A stretch of DNA of 64,000 bases from Salinibaculum sp. SYNS191 (GCF_037338445.1 NZ_CP147840.1:39153-103152), one strand, 5' to 3'. Counted from the stretch's first letter, positions 51,496 through 60,407 are shown. Notes: a model not told the origin generated them from the sequence alone. Made by a program: numbers and translations.

Positions 51496-52020
51496 TCAAT
51501 CCTGTTCGCGCTCTCTGACGACGCGGATGAACTGCGCCAGGGCGTCGTGGGAGTTGTACTGCGGGTCGTGCCAGAAGCGGTCGAGGAGTTGTTCGTACTC
51601 CTCGATATGCGTGAGTCGAATCCCACGCTCTGAGAGGTAGTTCGCCGCGGCAGTCCGGTAGGTCTCGTAGTCGACTTCTGGTAGGCCCGTGCTGGTCGAC
51701 TCGCCCCAGTTGATGTAGCCCGTCTCCGGGTTCCAGCGCCGACGGTGGCGGTGCTGGCGGTACTCGACGTAGCCGTGTGGCGTCTCGTGTTGTTTCGGGA
51801 GGTAGAATTCGGGGTCGGAGAGTTCGTCGCCGGTCTTCGCGCAGATCGGCGCGACGAACTCGGCGATGTGCTGGAACGCGATGTACTCGGCCGGGTCGGT
51901 GCCTTCGATCTCGTCGTGGCCGTTGGTGTCATCCTGGCCGGCGTCCAGCTCGCCCCAGAAGTCCTCCCGGCAGTGTCGATCCGGGTCGGTGACGGTCGCG
52001 AGTGTCTCTGTGGTGCTCAT
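51496..52020 (-). CDS. Hypothetical protein, 174 aa
   Basis: ATG 52020. Starts MSTTETLATVTDPDRHCRED; the middle has HIAEFVAPICAKTGDELSDP and HGYVEYRQHRHRRRW. Acidic N-terminus, helical C-terminus (LTHIEEYEQLLDRFWHDPQY). First gene of the leftward block; 38 bases separate it from the giant protein gene. Upstream (52021-52291) lies the region shared with the rightward AbrB-like gene; AGTATTTAAG on the minus strand (about 52173-52182) is a plausible TATA element. Confidence 0.68.
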   Translation of the reverse strand: MSTTETLATVTDPDRHCREDFWGELDAGQDDTNGHDEIEGTDPAEYIAFQHIAEFVAPICAKTGDELSDPEFYLPKQHETPHGYVEYRQHRHRRRWNPETGYINWGESTSTGLPEVDYETYRTAAANYLSERGIRLTHIEEYEQLLDRFWHDPQYNSHDALAQFIRVVREREQD

Positions 52021-52291
52021 GGATGGGGGACAGAAGCGTGGCTAATCGGTACCCATCGCGGCGTTCCCAGACGCGCGCCGGCCAGCCACGAGCCGTGCAT
52101 CCAGAGCGCCGGTGTATCCAGTGTGGGCCGCCCCGACAGGCCGTTAGTGTAGACCAGTGTCCGCACGCTTCTTAAATACTATAGACACTCTGATATTTGT
52201 GAGAGATTACTTCCAGCGGTCTCTACGCTCTCTCGAAGAGATGTACCTGCCGCAGGGAACATTTATACTAGATTGCCGAGAATACATAGGC

Positions 52292-52459
52292 ATGGCTCAC
52301 CGTCTGCCCGGTAGGATGAACAAAATTCGCGAACGCGGCGGGTCGATGGTCTACACGATCCCGCGCAGTATTGTCGACGAACTGGAACTTGAAGCAGGCG
52401 AAGAACCCGAAGTTGTCGAGTGGGACGACGACGAGCGCGAAGTGACGCTCTCCTTTTAG
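52292..52459 (+). CDS. AbrB/SpoVT-like DNA-binding protein, 55 aa
   Basis: ATG 52292 with TTTATACTA about 27 bases upstream, so leaderless. MNKIRERGGSMVYTIPRSIV and DELELEAGEEPEVVEWDDDE give the swapped-hairpin fold of AbrB-type regulators. Divergent from the leftward block, so it may control it. An ATG at 52316 would shorten it by eight residues. Confidence 0.75.
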   Translation: MAHRLPGRMNKIRERGGSMVYTIPRSIVDELELEAGEEPEVVEWDDDEREVTLSF

Positions 52460-52504
52460 CTGCGCTCGTTAGTCTGTCGAAAGTGATTGAAAAGTGGTGC
52501 TCAG

Positions 52505-52996
52505 TTAGGCTTCTTGTGAGGCTATCTCACTGGACTGGTCGTCCTTCTCCCAGACGACTGAGAGGTCCCAGCCTGATGTGACGTTAACACTCATGTAATC
52601 TCCAGAGGAGATTTCATTCCCGCTTACGGATATATCAGCTAATACACTGCCTGTATTGGCGCTGTCTGTCCAGTTGACTCCATTTGATCCGTCTGGTGAA
52701 CCGACATAATTACCAGCACTGTTATTGAAGCTACCACGAGTCACTAAGGTGGCTGGATCGATTGTGTCGCCACTCTGGTGGGCTATTTTGATCGTGACCC
52801 CGTCGTCGGTATTGATTTCTTCAAACTCAAACTGCGCACTTGGCGCGGCCTCGCTTGGGCCGAGCCCGAGCACGAACGACGCGATGACCGCAGCCAGGAT
52901 CACAGTGATGGCGACCATCAGTATCACACCGATCACTGGACTGACTGCCCTATCTTCTCCGCTATGCAACTCCCGGATTGTTTCGCGTAATCTCAT
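52505..52996 (-). CDS. Type IV pilin, 163 aa
   Basis: ATG 52996 starts MRLRETIRELHSGEDRAVSP; the class III signal and hydrophobic helix read AVSPVIGVILMVAITVILAA, the haloarchaeal archaeal-pilin N-domain (PilA/DUF1628), cut before the helix by the pilin peptidase. The rest is an extracellular acidic beta domain with Asn-glycosylation sites. The pilin polymerises by the helix. Paralogue at 54188-54598 has almost the same helix. Confidence 0.88.
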   Translation of the reverse strand: MRLRETIRELHSGEDRAVSPVIGVILMVAITVILAAVIASFVLGLGPSEAAPSAQFEFEEINTDDGVTIKIAHQSGDTIDPATLVTRGSFNNSAGNYVGSPDGSNGVNWTDSANTGSVLADISVSGNEISSGDYMSVNVTSGWDLSVVWEKDDQSSEIASQEA

Positions 52997-53337
52997 TGTA
53001 TCAACCGTCCCTCGGCAACGGTGCATAACGGAGCGATGCCGAGGCTCGCCCCGGGGTTTCTCCTGCACTCGACTTGATGTGACAAGTCGATGCGTCGGGA
53101 ACCCCAACGTACGCCCCGCGACTCGAACACGGGTCTCGCCACCTGGTGCGCATAGTGCAAACTCCTTGTCGCATTGGTATATATGTTTGCCGACTTGTTA
53201 TCAGATGCGAAAACGTGAATGGCAGTTACAGAGCCAGAAAAAGCCTCTCTCAGGCCCATTTTCAGATATTGGAGATAAACCATCCTAGAGGTTTATATCG
53301 GATGTCGACCAGAACCTGCAAAATTTGATAGCAGGCC
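52997..53337. other. Intergenic region upstream of the pilin gene
   Basis: About 340 bases without a supportable gene. A minus-strand upstream extension of the pilin frame (to 53107) is not family-like. Promoter expected here; AT-rich stretch around 53170-53200. Confidence 0.4.
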
Positions 53338-54162
53338 TCATCGGTGACAGAGTTCGGGTGGTCGGTCGAGAACGCGTGCGGCGTGGGGTGTGAGGAGGAA
53401 TGTCGTCCCGTCGCCGCGCACGCTCCCTGGCACAGCCCACTCGATCAGGTCTTTGAGCTGCTGTCTGAACGCCGCGTCCCGCTGTTCCGCGAGTTGTACT
53501 GCAAGTCGCGTCTCCTTGGGTGGGTTTGTACCACGCAACCATACGTATGTTCGCAGGAATTCCATCCGGACATCTGCTGGCGCTTCATCCAAATACGAAG
53601 GTAGTGCGAAGTCTCGCTCAGCGTTTTTCGTGCCGACGGGTCCACCCAGCGCGGCCAGAAACCGTCCGAGAATCACGCCATCGACACCCGGCCGGAGGTC
53701 TGTCGCGCGACCCTCGCTGTCTACATTCTCTATGTCGATATCGGTGATACCCGCGCGTTTCAGCGCCGTGTAGGCGCATCGCATTGTCTCTTCCTCGACC
53801 GTGAACATGGGGGCGTACGTCTCCGTAGCGATTGAGCCGCCAGCAAATATCCACGCGACGAGAATATTGAATCCTTCAAACTGTTCGTCGTTCCACGAGA
53901 GATCGAGCCAGCCGTAGTCTTCTGCAGTCTGAATCGCGCGCACGGGGTCGGGGCGACTGTCCGATTCCATCCATGGACGAATGCGGCTGCGCGGCAGGTC
54001 CAGTGCGGACGCGACAGCTGCCGATCCTTTGTTCGGGTGCTCGGCTGTGTATTCGAGCACACGCTGGTACTCTTGGACGCGGCCCCACGGGTCGTCGTAG
54101 CGACCGCCCGCGTAGGTTGCAGCAAGGTGCTTCGAAATCTCTATCCTATCGTCGATCGGCAT
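53338..54162 (-). CDS. Degenerate LAGLIDADG-like protein, 274 aa
   Basis: The N-terminal 75 residues include an HTH-like part (HPNKGSAAVASALDLPRSRI). Then GFNILVAWIFAGGSIATETY resembles the first LAGLIDADG motif but with Gly where the catalytic Asp is expected. A second half (DGVILGRFLAALGGPVGTKN, YLDEAPADVRMEFLRTYVWL) resembles the second domain, also without the acidic residue. This is how homing-endonuclease folds look when turned into sequence-specific regulators. It lies between two pilin genes and may control them. Similarity is at motif level only. Confidence 0.6.
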   Translation of the reverse strand: MPIDDRIEISKHLAATYAGGRYDDPWGRVQEYQRVLEYTAEHPNKGSAAVASALDLPRSRIRPWMESDSRPDPVRAIQTAEDYGWLDLSWNDEQFEGFNILVAWIFAGGSIATETYAPMFTVEEETMRCAYTALKRAGITDIDIENVDSEGRATDLRPGVDGVILGRFLAALGGPVGTKNAERDFALPSYLDEAPADVRMEFLRTYVWLRGTNPPKETRLAVQLAEQRDAAFRQQLKDLIEWAVPGSVRGDGTTFLLTPHAARVLDRPPELCHR

Positions 54163-54187
54163 AAAAACCGCCTCAAAACAGTGTTAA

Positions 54188-54598
54188 TCAGCCGCCGTAC
54201 TCGTATTCGCGCAGGGTTGCCGAGTCCGTTCCTGCATCATTCTCCCAGATAATTCGAACTGTATCTCCGGAACTGACGCTATCGTTCGTTGTGTATGTGT
54301 CACCGGCGGATATCGTCCCACCACCCCAGTTATTCGCATCGTCAACGAAGGTTCCGTAGGTGACATTTATGTTGGCTGCGTCGAGGGTTGCACCACCAGT
54401 GTGGGTGATATCGATATTATTTCCATTCTCGACAAAATCAAAACTTGCCTGCGGCGCTGTATCGCTCACCTGGTCACCGAGACCGAGGACGAATGTTGCG
54501 ATGACGGCTGCCAGAATGACGGTGATTGCGACCATCAATATCACGCCAATCACTGGACTGACTGCACCATCGTCGTTGCGAAGTTGTTGTAGCTTCAT
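54188..54598 (-). CDS. Type IV pilin, 136 aa
   Basis: ATG 54598. MKLQQLRNDDGAVSPVIGVI and LMVAITVILAAVIATFVLGL give the pilin signal and helix, nearly identical to the other pilin over 30 residues. The mature tail is acidic, ends RIIWENDAGTDSATLREYEY. Extracellular fibre subunit of the adhesion or biofilm type. It is separated from the LAGLIDADG-like gene by 25 bases. Confidence 0.88.
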   Translation of the reverse strand: MKLQQLRNDDGAVSPVIGVILMVAITVILAAVIATFVLGLGDQVSDTAPQASFDFVENGNNIDITHTGGATLDAANINVTYGTFVDDANNWGGGTISAGDTYTTNDSVSSGDTVRIIWENDAGTDSATLREYEYGG

Positions 54599-54904
54599 GG
54601 TTTCTCACGGACACACAGCGCATACGAGATGGGCCACAACTGCTAAGATAGTGGCCCGTGTTATTTGGACTTGCACACAGGATGGGTGCCATCCCAACCT
54701 GATGTCCTTCTCGTGATACTGCGTGTTCCTAGCCACGTGTAGACCATCACCTCATATAACAGTAAGGTCTTATTACCAGGTTTGATAGTTCGAAAACGTA
54801 TATTTCGCACTCAGTTTCATAAATAAATAAGACGTTAACAGGTGAAAACCACTTTCACTCTGCTTGGCTCGCACTTACTTGTCTCTTATTGGAACGCTTT
54901 GAGT
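54599..54904. other. Intergenic region with orc1 promoter
   Basis: No gene. TCATAAATAAATAAGACG at about 54818-54835 is a strong TATA-like stretch in front of the orc1 gene. An upstream in-frame GTG at 54842 is not needed because the family N-terminus starts at ATG 54905. Confidence 0.5.
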
Positions 54905-55924
54905 ATGATAACTGACGCCCGAGCGCTCCGCCCGGAATACATCCCACGTGACCTGTACCACCGTGATGGACAGAAAGACGCACTGGCCTCGTGGCTCGAT
55001 CCACTCACCCATGGTCGCTCGGGCGAGAACGCGTTTATTTTCGGCCCGACTGGGTCAGGAAAGACCACGCTGGCGAAGTACATCGCAAAGAAACTAGCGA
55101 AACAGACGTTCGACGTGCGCTGGGGCCTGGCGAACTGTATGTCGGATCCGACGCCTGCAGCGACGCTCGCCGAGATCGTGCGGGAGACCGACCTGGGGAC
55201 GCAGCGCCCCGACGGCACCCCCCGCGCTCACTACATCCGGTTGCTCCGTGAGGCAGACTCGCAGATTCTTGCCATCATCGACGAGGTGAACGCGCTGACC
55301 GACCTCGCCCTGCTGCATGCGCTGTACGATGTCCCGGGCGTGACGCTGGTCTGCATCTGTGTCGACGAGGATTCGTTGTTCTCAGCCCCGGATATCAACT
55401 CGGAGACGCGGAGTCGGCTGCGGACGTTCCGAACGATGCATCTTGACCCGTATTCGCATGACGAGCTGGTCGACATCCTCGATTACCGTGTCGAATATGG
55501 GTTGATGCGCGACCGCGTCGCCGATGACGCGATTGACTACATTGCCGACCTTGCCGTCGGTAACGCTCGGACAGCGATTGCGTTACTCCGGCGGGCGGCC
55601 GAGGCGGCCAGTGCGGACGAGTGTCCCATTACGTCCGGGCTCGTCGACGACGTCCAGGAAGAGGCGCTGGCCGACGTGCGCGACCGCCATATTCGGTCGC
55701 TGGGGACGCACCAGCGCGCGATATTCGAAATTATTCGCGAAGCGGGGAGTTCGGGCATCCGAGCGACAGACCTTCACGGCCGGTACGCAAGCCGCGTCCA
55801 GGAGCCACGCGGCCAGAGTATGCGTCGGCGGTACCTCAACAGCCTCGAACGCTACGGCCTCATCGAACAGGCTGGAACCGGACGTGGGACACGCTACTGT
55901 GTCTTGCAAATCGAAGAAGCGTGA
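54905..55924 (+). CDS. orc1: Orc1/Cdc6-family replication initiator, 339 aa
   Basis: AAA+ initiator that binds and melts origins. The start gives MITDARALRPEYIPRDLYHR, the typical family opening. Walker A is GPTGSGKT (47-54), Walker B is AIIDEV (about 123-128), sensor motifs follow (CICVDED, DINSETRSRLRTF, with the Arg finger-like RSRL), and a C-terminal winged helix (SGIRATDLHGRYASRVQEPR). Its length is shorter than that of chromosomal Orc1 but typical of plasmid copies. Directly downstream are CGTGAAT iterons, probably its origin. Confidence 0.95.
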   Translation: MITDARALRPEYIPRDLYHRDGQKDALASWLDPLTHGRSGENAFIFGPTGSGKTTLAKYIAKKLAKQTFDVRWGLANCMSDPTPAATLAEIVRETDLGTQRPDGTPRAHYIRLLREADSQILAIIDEVNALTDLALLHALYDVPGVTLVCICVDEDSLFSAPDINSETRSRLRTFRTMHLDPYSHDELVDILDYRVEYGLMRDRVADDAIDYIADLAVGNARTAIALLRRAAEAASADECPITSGLVDDVQEEALADVRDRHIRSLGTHQRAIFEIIREAGSSGIRATDLHGRYASRVQEPRGQSMRRRYLNSLERYGLIEQAGTGRGTRYCVLQIEEA

Positions 55925-56036
55925 ATCCGTGAATCGCCTGACAGCAGTGGAAGCGTGAATTTCCGTGAATCGGCGCTACGGGTTGTTTTCCTTTCTCTGA
56001 GTAGCTCTCCGGGCGAAATCGTGATTATCCGTGAAT
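55920..56036. repeat. CGTGAAT iterons, candidate origin
   Basis: CGTGAAT occurs at 55920-55926, 55928-55934, 55954-55960, 55964-55970 and 56030-56036, with a further copy at 56362-56368. The first overlaps the orc1 stop codon. Two are paired 8 and 10 bases apart. Repeats next to an orc1 gene are the normal position of haloarchaeal plasmid origins, although the sequence is not the standard origin recognition box. Confidence 0.6.
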
Positions 56037-56078
56037 TTGCGCGGGAACCCTTTTACAAGGCCGGCGGTCGCTCCGGGT

Positions 56079-56366
56079 ATGGCCTCTGTAGACCAGGCCT
56101 CCGCCGCGCGGTCGACGAGCAGGTACATGAACGGCGAGCAGTATCGCATCAGCGTCCAGGACGAGTATCGGCACCCAGAGTTCGACGCCCGCATCGACGT
56201 AATCCGCGTAGCTACTGACGAAGTCTGGACCTTTGACGTCAGCAACGGTGTCGCGCACCTGCAGACGACGAACGCCGGCTCCGGGCTGACCTCACTGCCA
56301 GAGTTACCAGAGTGGGTCGACCAGCTCGTGCGTGAACTCGACATCGAGGAGGTGGCGGTGCCGTGA
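56079..56366 (+). CDS. Hypothetical protein, 95 aa
   Basis: ATG 56079 with TTTTACAAG about 27 bases upstream. MASVDQASAARSTSRYMNGE leads a beta-rich domain (QYRISVQDEYRHPEFDARID, VWTFDVSNGVAHLQTT) and a helix (LPEWVDQLVRELDIEEV). The GTG of a short downstream frame overlaps its stop. Function unknown. Confidence 0.68.
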   Translation: MASVDQASAARSTSRYMNGEQYRISVQDEYRHPEFDARIDVIRVATDEVWTFDVSNGVAHLQTTNAGSGLTSLPELPEWVDQLVRELDIEEVAVP

Positions 56367-56497
56367 ATGGGCTATCTGATGCCCGAGGGTCATTCCAGGA
56401 AGGTTTCGGGATGCTGTTTGGGCACCCCATCGTAACCAGCGACAGAGACTCTCAAAAAATATTGGCTCCCAAAGCGTTATACAAACATCAGGTCTAG
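56363..56497 (+). CDS. Possible 44-aa peptide
   Basis: GTG start overlaps the preceding stop (GTGA). MNGLSDARGSFQEGFGMLFG with no known motif. It lacks good composition evidence and may be chance. The rest of the gap to 56628 shows no gene. Confidence 0.25.
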   Translation: MNGLSDARGSFQEGFGMLFGHPIVTSDRDSQKILAPKALYKHQV

Positions 56498-56628
56498 TCA
56501 GTGCGTGCCCTGGGGGCCGAAATTGTGGATCGTCAGCTCGAACGCGGCTTACTCTTAGAACGGAACGATTGCGAGGTGATGTCAATCAGGGAAATCTGAC
56601 ACCGCGTCGGCTTCTATCTGTAGAACAG

Positions 56629-56853
56629 TCAGGAGCTTTCGGATTCTCCCTGAAGATATGCTTCGCCGTCTGGTGTAATTCGATAGTAGCCCCTCTTCAC
56701 ACGTTCTACCATCCCTTTATCAACAAGTTTGGAAAGACGACGATTGACTTCATCTCTGGATTTGTCGATGTTGATAGCGATTACCGCGGGCGACAGTATA
56801 ATACCTGTCTCAGACAACAGCTCAAGGATTCTGTCGTCAATGGGCAACTGCAT
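56629..56853 (-). CDS. PhiH1-repressor-like winged helix, 74 aa
   Basis: ATG 56853 gives MQLPIDDRILELLSETGIIL. The body SPAVIAINIDKSRDEVNRRL and VDKGMVERVKRGYYRITPDG is the haloarchaeal PhiH1-repressor family winged helix, ending in YLQGE. TATA-like AATAAGGTAAAAG is about 30 bases upstream on the minus strand. It diverges from the early operon across the palindromes at 56935-56993. A lysogeny-type repressor by family. Confidence 0.85.
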   Translation of the reverse strand: MQLPIDDRILELLSETGIILSPAVIAINIDKSRDEVNRRLSKLVDKGMVERVKRGYYRITPDGEAYLQGESESS

Positions 56854-56934
56854 CCACCCCGGTGGTTGACGTGTGGAAGCCACTTTTACCTTATTCAACG
56901 CCCGGTAACTTATCAGGTTCCAATAACGAATACG

Positions 56935-56993
56935 TGTGGTTAACCACATGGATTGATGTGAAGATTTATTATTCAGTCTCATTAATCCATGTG
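56935..56993. promoter_or_regulatory. Operator region between repressor and early operon
   Basis: TGTGGTTAACCACA (56935-56948) is a perfect 14-base palindrome. CACATGGATT (56945-56954) and AATCCATGTG (56984-56993) form perfect 10-base inverted arms around AAGATTTATTATTC, the likely TATA element of the rightward operon. Binding of the PhiH-like repressor here would block both promoters. Confidence 0.65.
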
Positions 56994-56999
56994 ATACAG

Positions 57000-57110
57000 A
57001 TCGACGCGACACTCCGAAGGGTGTCTCTACCCGGCGACACGCCGCAAAAACTCGCTGGGTGCGACACCGTGTCCCTACCACGGGTGTCGCGTCGGTCGGA
57101 TCTCCGACCC
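57000..57110 (+). promoter_or_regulatory. Structured 5' leader of the early operon
   Basis: The leader between the operator and ATG 57200 carries repeated GACAC/GTGTC boxes (57008, 57021, 57036, 57063, 57069, 57084). They fold into hairpins, such as GCGACACCGTG with CACGGGTGTCGC (57061-57090). A GGTCGGATCTCCGACC palindrome follows at 57094-57109. It could be an RNA switch, a binding site set or an attenuator. Confidence 0.5.
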
Positions 57111-57199
57111 ATGGAAGACAACGACGCGCGACCGTTTCAAGGTTCGCACCGGCACGCGGTATCGACCGACGATCACCCAGTTCTCACCGAGATCCACTC

Positions 57200-57841
57200 A
57201 TGAGTACCGACACCACCACGACCGACAGTACCGATACCACGACCACCTGGACGGACCTGTCCGCGTTCCAGCGCGACACGCTCGCCGTCCTGCAGGAGAT
57301 CGACCACGAGGATGCCACGAGCTACGGGCTCGAAATCAAGCGCCGGCTCGAAGACCTCTACGGCGAAGAGGTCAACCACGGCCGGCTGTACCCGAACCTC
57401 GATCAACTCGTTCAGGCCGACCTGGTCGAAAAGAGCGACCTCGACGAGCGCACGAATCGCTACGCGTTGACTCACGCCGGGAAGCGCCTGCTCGAAGTGC
57501 AGGCCGAACATCTCGCGACGCTGACCGACATCTGCCAAGCCGAGGTCGTCGCCGACGGCGGGCAGGAGTTCGTCCCGGTACACTTCATCGCCTACGAGGA
57601 CGACGCCGACTTGGAGATTGATGACAGCGGCGAGGATCCGACCGTCGCGAACCACGACGAGCTGGTCAACAGCGGCCAGACGTTCGGCGAGATCCGCATG
57701 ATGTCCCGCGAGCACGCGGAGGAGTACGACCTCGATGTCGTCACCCAGGACGACGCGCTCTGGTGCGACGAGGTTGCAGACCTGGATATCGGCGAGGCCG
57801 TCCGGGTCGACGACCTGCGCGAGGAGGGCGCCGTCTCATGA
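57200..57841 (+). CDS. Winged-helix (PadR-like) protein, 213 aa, complete copy
   Basis: ATG 57200 begins a Thr/Asp-rich stretch (TTTTDSTDTTTT). The fold is LSAFQRDTLAVLQEIDHEDA, SYGLEIKRRLEDLYGEEVNH, GRLYPNLDQLVQADLVEKSD, RYALTHAGKRLLEVQAEHLA, a PadR-like winged helix with its dimer helix. The rest is acidic. It opens the early operon, separated from the repressor by operator and leader. Copy 1 (2-316) is the same gene cut by the window edge. Probably regulates operon expression. Confidence 0.85.
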   Translation: MSTDTTTTDSTDTTTTWTDLSAFQRDTLAVLQEIDHEDATSYGLEIKRRLEDLYGEEVNHGRLYPNLDQLVQADLVEKSDLDERTNRYALTHAGKRLLEVQAEHLATLTDICQAEVVADGGQEFVPVHFIAYEDDADLEIDDSGEDPTVANHDELVNSGQTFGEIRMMSREHAEEYDLDVVTQDDALWCDEVADLDIGEAVRVDDLREEGAVS

Positions 57842-58343
57842 ATCCCGCCGACAGACTGCGCGAGGCCCGCAAACAGTGCGCCCTCGCGGCCGACGCCGAG
57901 GAGATGACTGAGATGCAACGCGAGACGGCTGGCCATCTGGCGGGCATCCTCGACCAGCTGGCCGGCAGCGTCGATGCGGTCCAGGAGGGGCGGTCGTCCG
58001 GGCCGACGGTGGCCAGCCAGTGTGTGATTTCTGTGGCGACGACCACGAGACGCTGGCCGCTGCTTTGCGATGCTGTACCGAGCGGTTCCTTCCTGACGGC
58101 GAGAGTGTTCGCGCCGACGGCGGGCAGCAGGAGCTAGACGAGCCAGCTATCGTTCCAGAGCCAGTTGCAGCAGACGAAGAAGTCGACGACGAGGACTGTG
58201 CGTACGAAGTCTGTGACTCTGCTGCAGACTATCGCGTGCAGTTGGAGAACGACTACCTCTTCTACTGCTGCCAGGAGTGTTCGCGCCGTAATCGCGTCTA
58301 CGCGAGGGAGAACGACTTGCTGGAGAACAAGGTGCAGCCATGA
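57838..58343 (+). pseudogene. Second copy of the 168-aa zinc-finger gene, frameshifted
   Basis: Same as 313-819, with one G lost from a run near 57987 (GAGGGGCGG against GAGGGGGCGG), which splits the frame. An artefact of the assembly overlap rather than a real pseudogene, most likely. Confidence 0.75.
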
Positions 58344-58744
58344 GCCAGTCCAAAGGCGGCCACCCTGGCGCACCTCAGGCGGGCTCGGTCGTCCGCAACT
58401 ATGCGGACCTCCTCAACTGGTTGCCTGACCCGCCGGAGACGTTTTTCATGGCCGATGTGCCAGAGGACTACGTTGGGACGATTCGCTCACTGTCCCACGA
58501 CAGTGTCATCGCCAAGGAGGGCTGGGAGGCCTACGACGGTGAATCGATGCCGACCGAGAACAGCCGGCGTGTCTGGAAGGTCGAATCCTGGGCCAGCGAG
58601 CGCGCGGCTGAGATCGTCGCGAACCGCGACGCGATCTGTCCGTGCGGCCACGCCGGCGTCCAGAACTGCGGCGACCACTACGCCTGTAGTTTCGAAGCCT
58701 GCGACCAGGCGTTCGAGCGTGACGAGCTGGAGGTGGATAGATGA
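58340..58744 (+). CDS. Second copy of the 134-aa zinc-binding protein
   Basis: Identical in translation to 816-1220. Confidence 0.75.
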   Translation: MSQSKGGHPGAPQAGSVVRNYADLLNWLPDPPETFFMADVPEDYVGTIRSLSHDSVIAKEGWEAYDGESMPTENSRRVWKVESWASERAAEIVANRDAICPCGHAGVQNCGDHYACSFEACDQAFERDELEVDR

Positions 58745-59370
58745 CGAGCCAGCAGGACCGCACGGACGGAGCGGTCGACTGGCCGGCACAATTCGAACGG
58801 ACGCCCGCGTCACAACGCGTCCACACCTCGAAGTTCGGCGTTACGTTCCACGAGGCACTTCGGCGCATCGAGACGGAACTACTGGATCGCGTCGGCGCTG
58901 ATGATTGGCGCGTCTCGACGGCCGCTCCCCACCGGAAACAGGACGGGATGCCGTATGCGAACGCCAACCCGTCGGATCCAGCGGTCGTGGTCCGGTGGTC
59001 GAAAGATGGCCAGCAATTCGCCGTCGCCTGCGATCACTACACGGACTGGCGGGACAACGCCCGGGCGATTGGGCTGTACATTCGTGAGAAGCGCAAGATG
59101 TCTGACCGGCCGGTGACGACCGGGCAGTCCGAGTTCGCGACGGCGCGGCTGCCCAGCGGCAACGAAGAAGCCATCGTCGCCGACGCGCCGGCCGACCAGC
59201 CAGCGCCGCACGAGGTCCTCGATGTCACGCCGGACGCTCCCGAAGACGTCGTCGAGGCGGCCTACCGTCAGAAGACGAAGACTGCCCACCCCGACCAGGG
59301 CGGCAGCGCCGAGGAACTGAAGCGCGTCCGCCAGGCGAAGGAAGCGATGTTGGACGGAGGGGAGCGATGA
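58741..59370 (+). CDS. Second copy of the J-domain protein
   Basis: Identical in translation to 1217-1846, with the same HPD motif. Confidence 0.82.
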   Translation: MTSQQDRTDGAVDWPAQFERTPASQRVHTSKFGVTFHEALRRIETELLDRVGADDWRVSTAAPHRKQDGMPYANANPSDPAVVVRWSKDGQQFAVACDHYTDWRDNARAIGLYIREKRKMSDRPVTTGQSEFATARLPSGNEEAIVADAPADQPAPHEVLDVTPDAPEDVVEAAYRQKTKTAHPDQGGSAEELKRVRQAKEAMLDGGER

Positions 59371-60407
59371 GTGATGGCCGCGATCTCTCCCCACGCGAGG
59401 CAGCGGAGCGCTGGCTTGATCGTCGACGACCAGACGTTCGCGACTCCACGCTGTCGACGCTGTGGTACCGCCTCAAACTGTTCGTCGAGTACTGCGAGCG
59501 AGAAGGGTTCGACTCCATTCGTGACATCGACGGATGGGACATTGACGAGTATCAGCTGCATCGCCATCAGAACGCCAAACCTCTCACGCTTAACAAGGAA
59601 CTCGGGACGCTCCGGCAGTGGCTGGAGTACTGTGTCTCGATTGGAGTCGTCGACGAGGCTGTCCCGACGGCTGTTGAGATACCCGATGTCGATCCAGCAG
59701 ACCGCAGTGACGACACGATGCTGCCGCCAGAGCGTGGCGAGGCGTTACTCTCGTGGTATCGCGATAGTCCCCAGCGCGCGAGTCGCCCACACGCTCTCCT
59801 GGAAATCTTCTGGACCGTCGGCTGTCGGTCGGGGGCGCTACGGAGTCTCGATGTGCGAGATTTCAACGCCGACGAACAGTGGCTCCGATTCGAGCACCGG
59901 CCGGAGACCGGCACCGAGCTCAAGAAGGGTCGTCGTGGCGAGCGCTACGTCGGGTTGCTCGACGAGCCGACGGCCGTCCTTGCCGAGTTCCTGGATCGCG
60001 AGCGGATGGACATCTCCGACAGGTACGGCCGCTCGCCGCTCATCCCCAGCGAGGCAGGGCGACCGGCGACTAGTACTATCCGCGATTGGTGCTACTTGGC
60101 GACGGTCCCCTGCAAGCACGGCCCCTGCCCGCACGAGAACGACCCGGCCTCCTGTGAGTATCTGTCGTACGTCACGGCAAGCGGATGTCCGTCAAGTCGG
60201 TCGCCCCACCAGGTGCGGACAGGCTCGATTACATGGCAGCTCTCCCGTGGCGTCCCGATTGAGGTCATTGCAGATCGGGTCAACTCCAGCCCAGATACCA
60301 TCGAAGAACACTACGACAAGGAAGATCCGCGGCGCGAACTCGAAGTGCGCCGCCGCGGCCACCTCGACGCACTTTCACTTGACGATGACACCAGAACGCA
60401 CGAGTAA
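59367..60407 (+). CDS. Second copy of the tyrosine recombinase
   Basis: Identical in translation to 1843-2883, with all catalytic residues. Confidence 0.9.
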   Translation: MSDGRDLSPREAAERWLDRRRPDVRDSTLSTLWYRLKLFVEYCEREGFDSIRDIDGWDIDEYQLHRHQNAKPLTLNKELGTLRQWLEYCVSIGVVDEAVPTAVEIPDVDPADRSDDTMLPPERGEALLSWYRDSPQRASRPHALLEIFWTVGCRSGALRSLDVRDFNADEQWLRFEHRPETGTELKKGRRGERYVGLLDEPTAVLAEFLDRERMDISDRYGRSPLIPSEAGRPATSTIRDWCYLATVPCKHGPCPHENDPASCEYLSYVTASGCPSSRSPHQVRTGSITWQLSRGVPIEVIADRVNSSPDTIEEHYDKEDPRRELEVRRRGHLDALSLDDDTRTHE

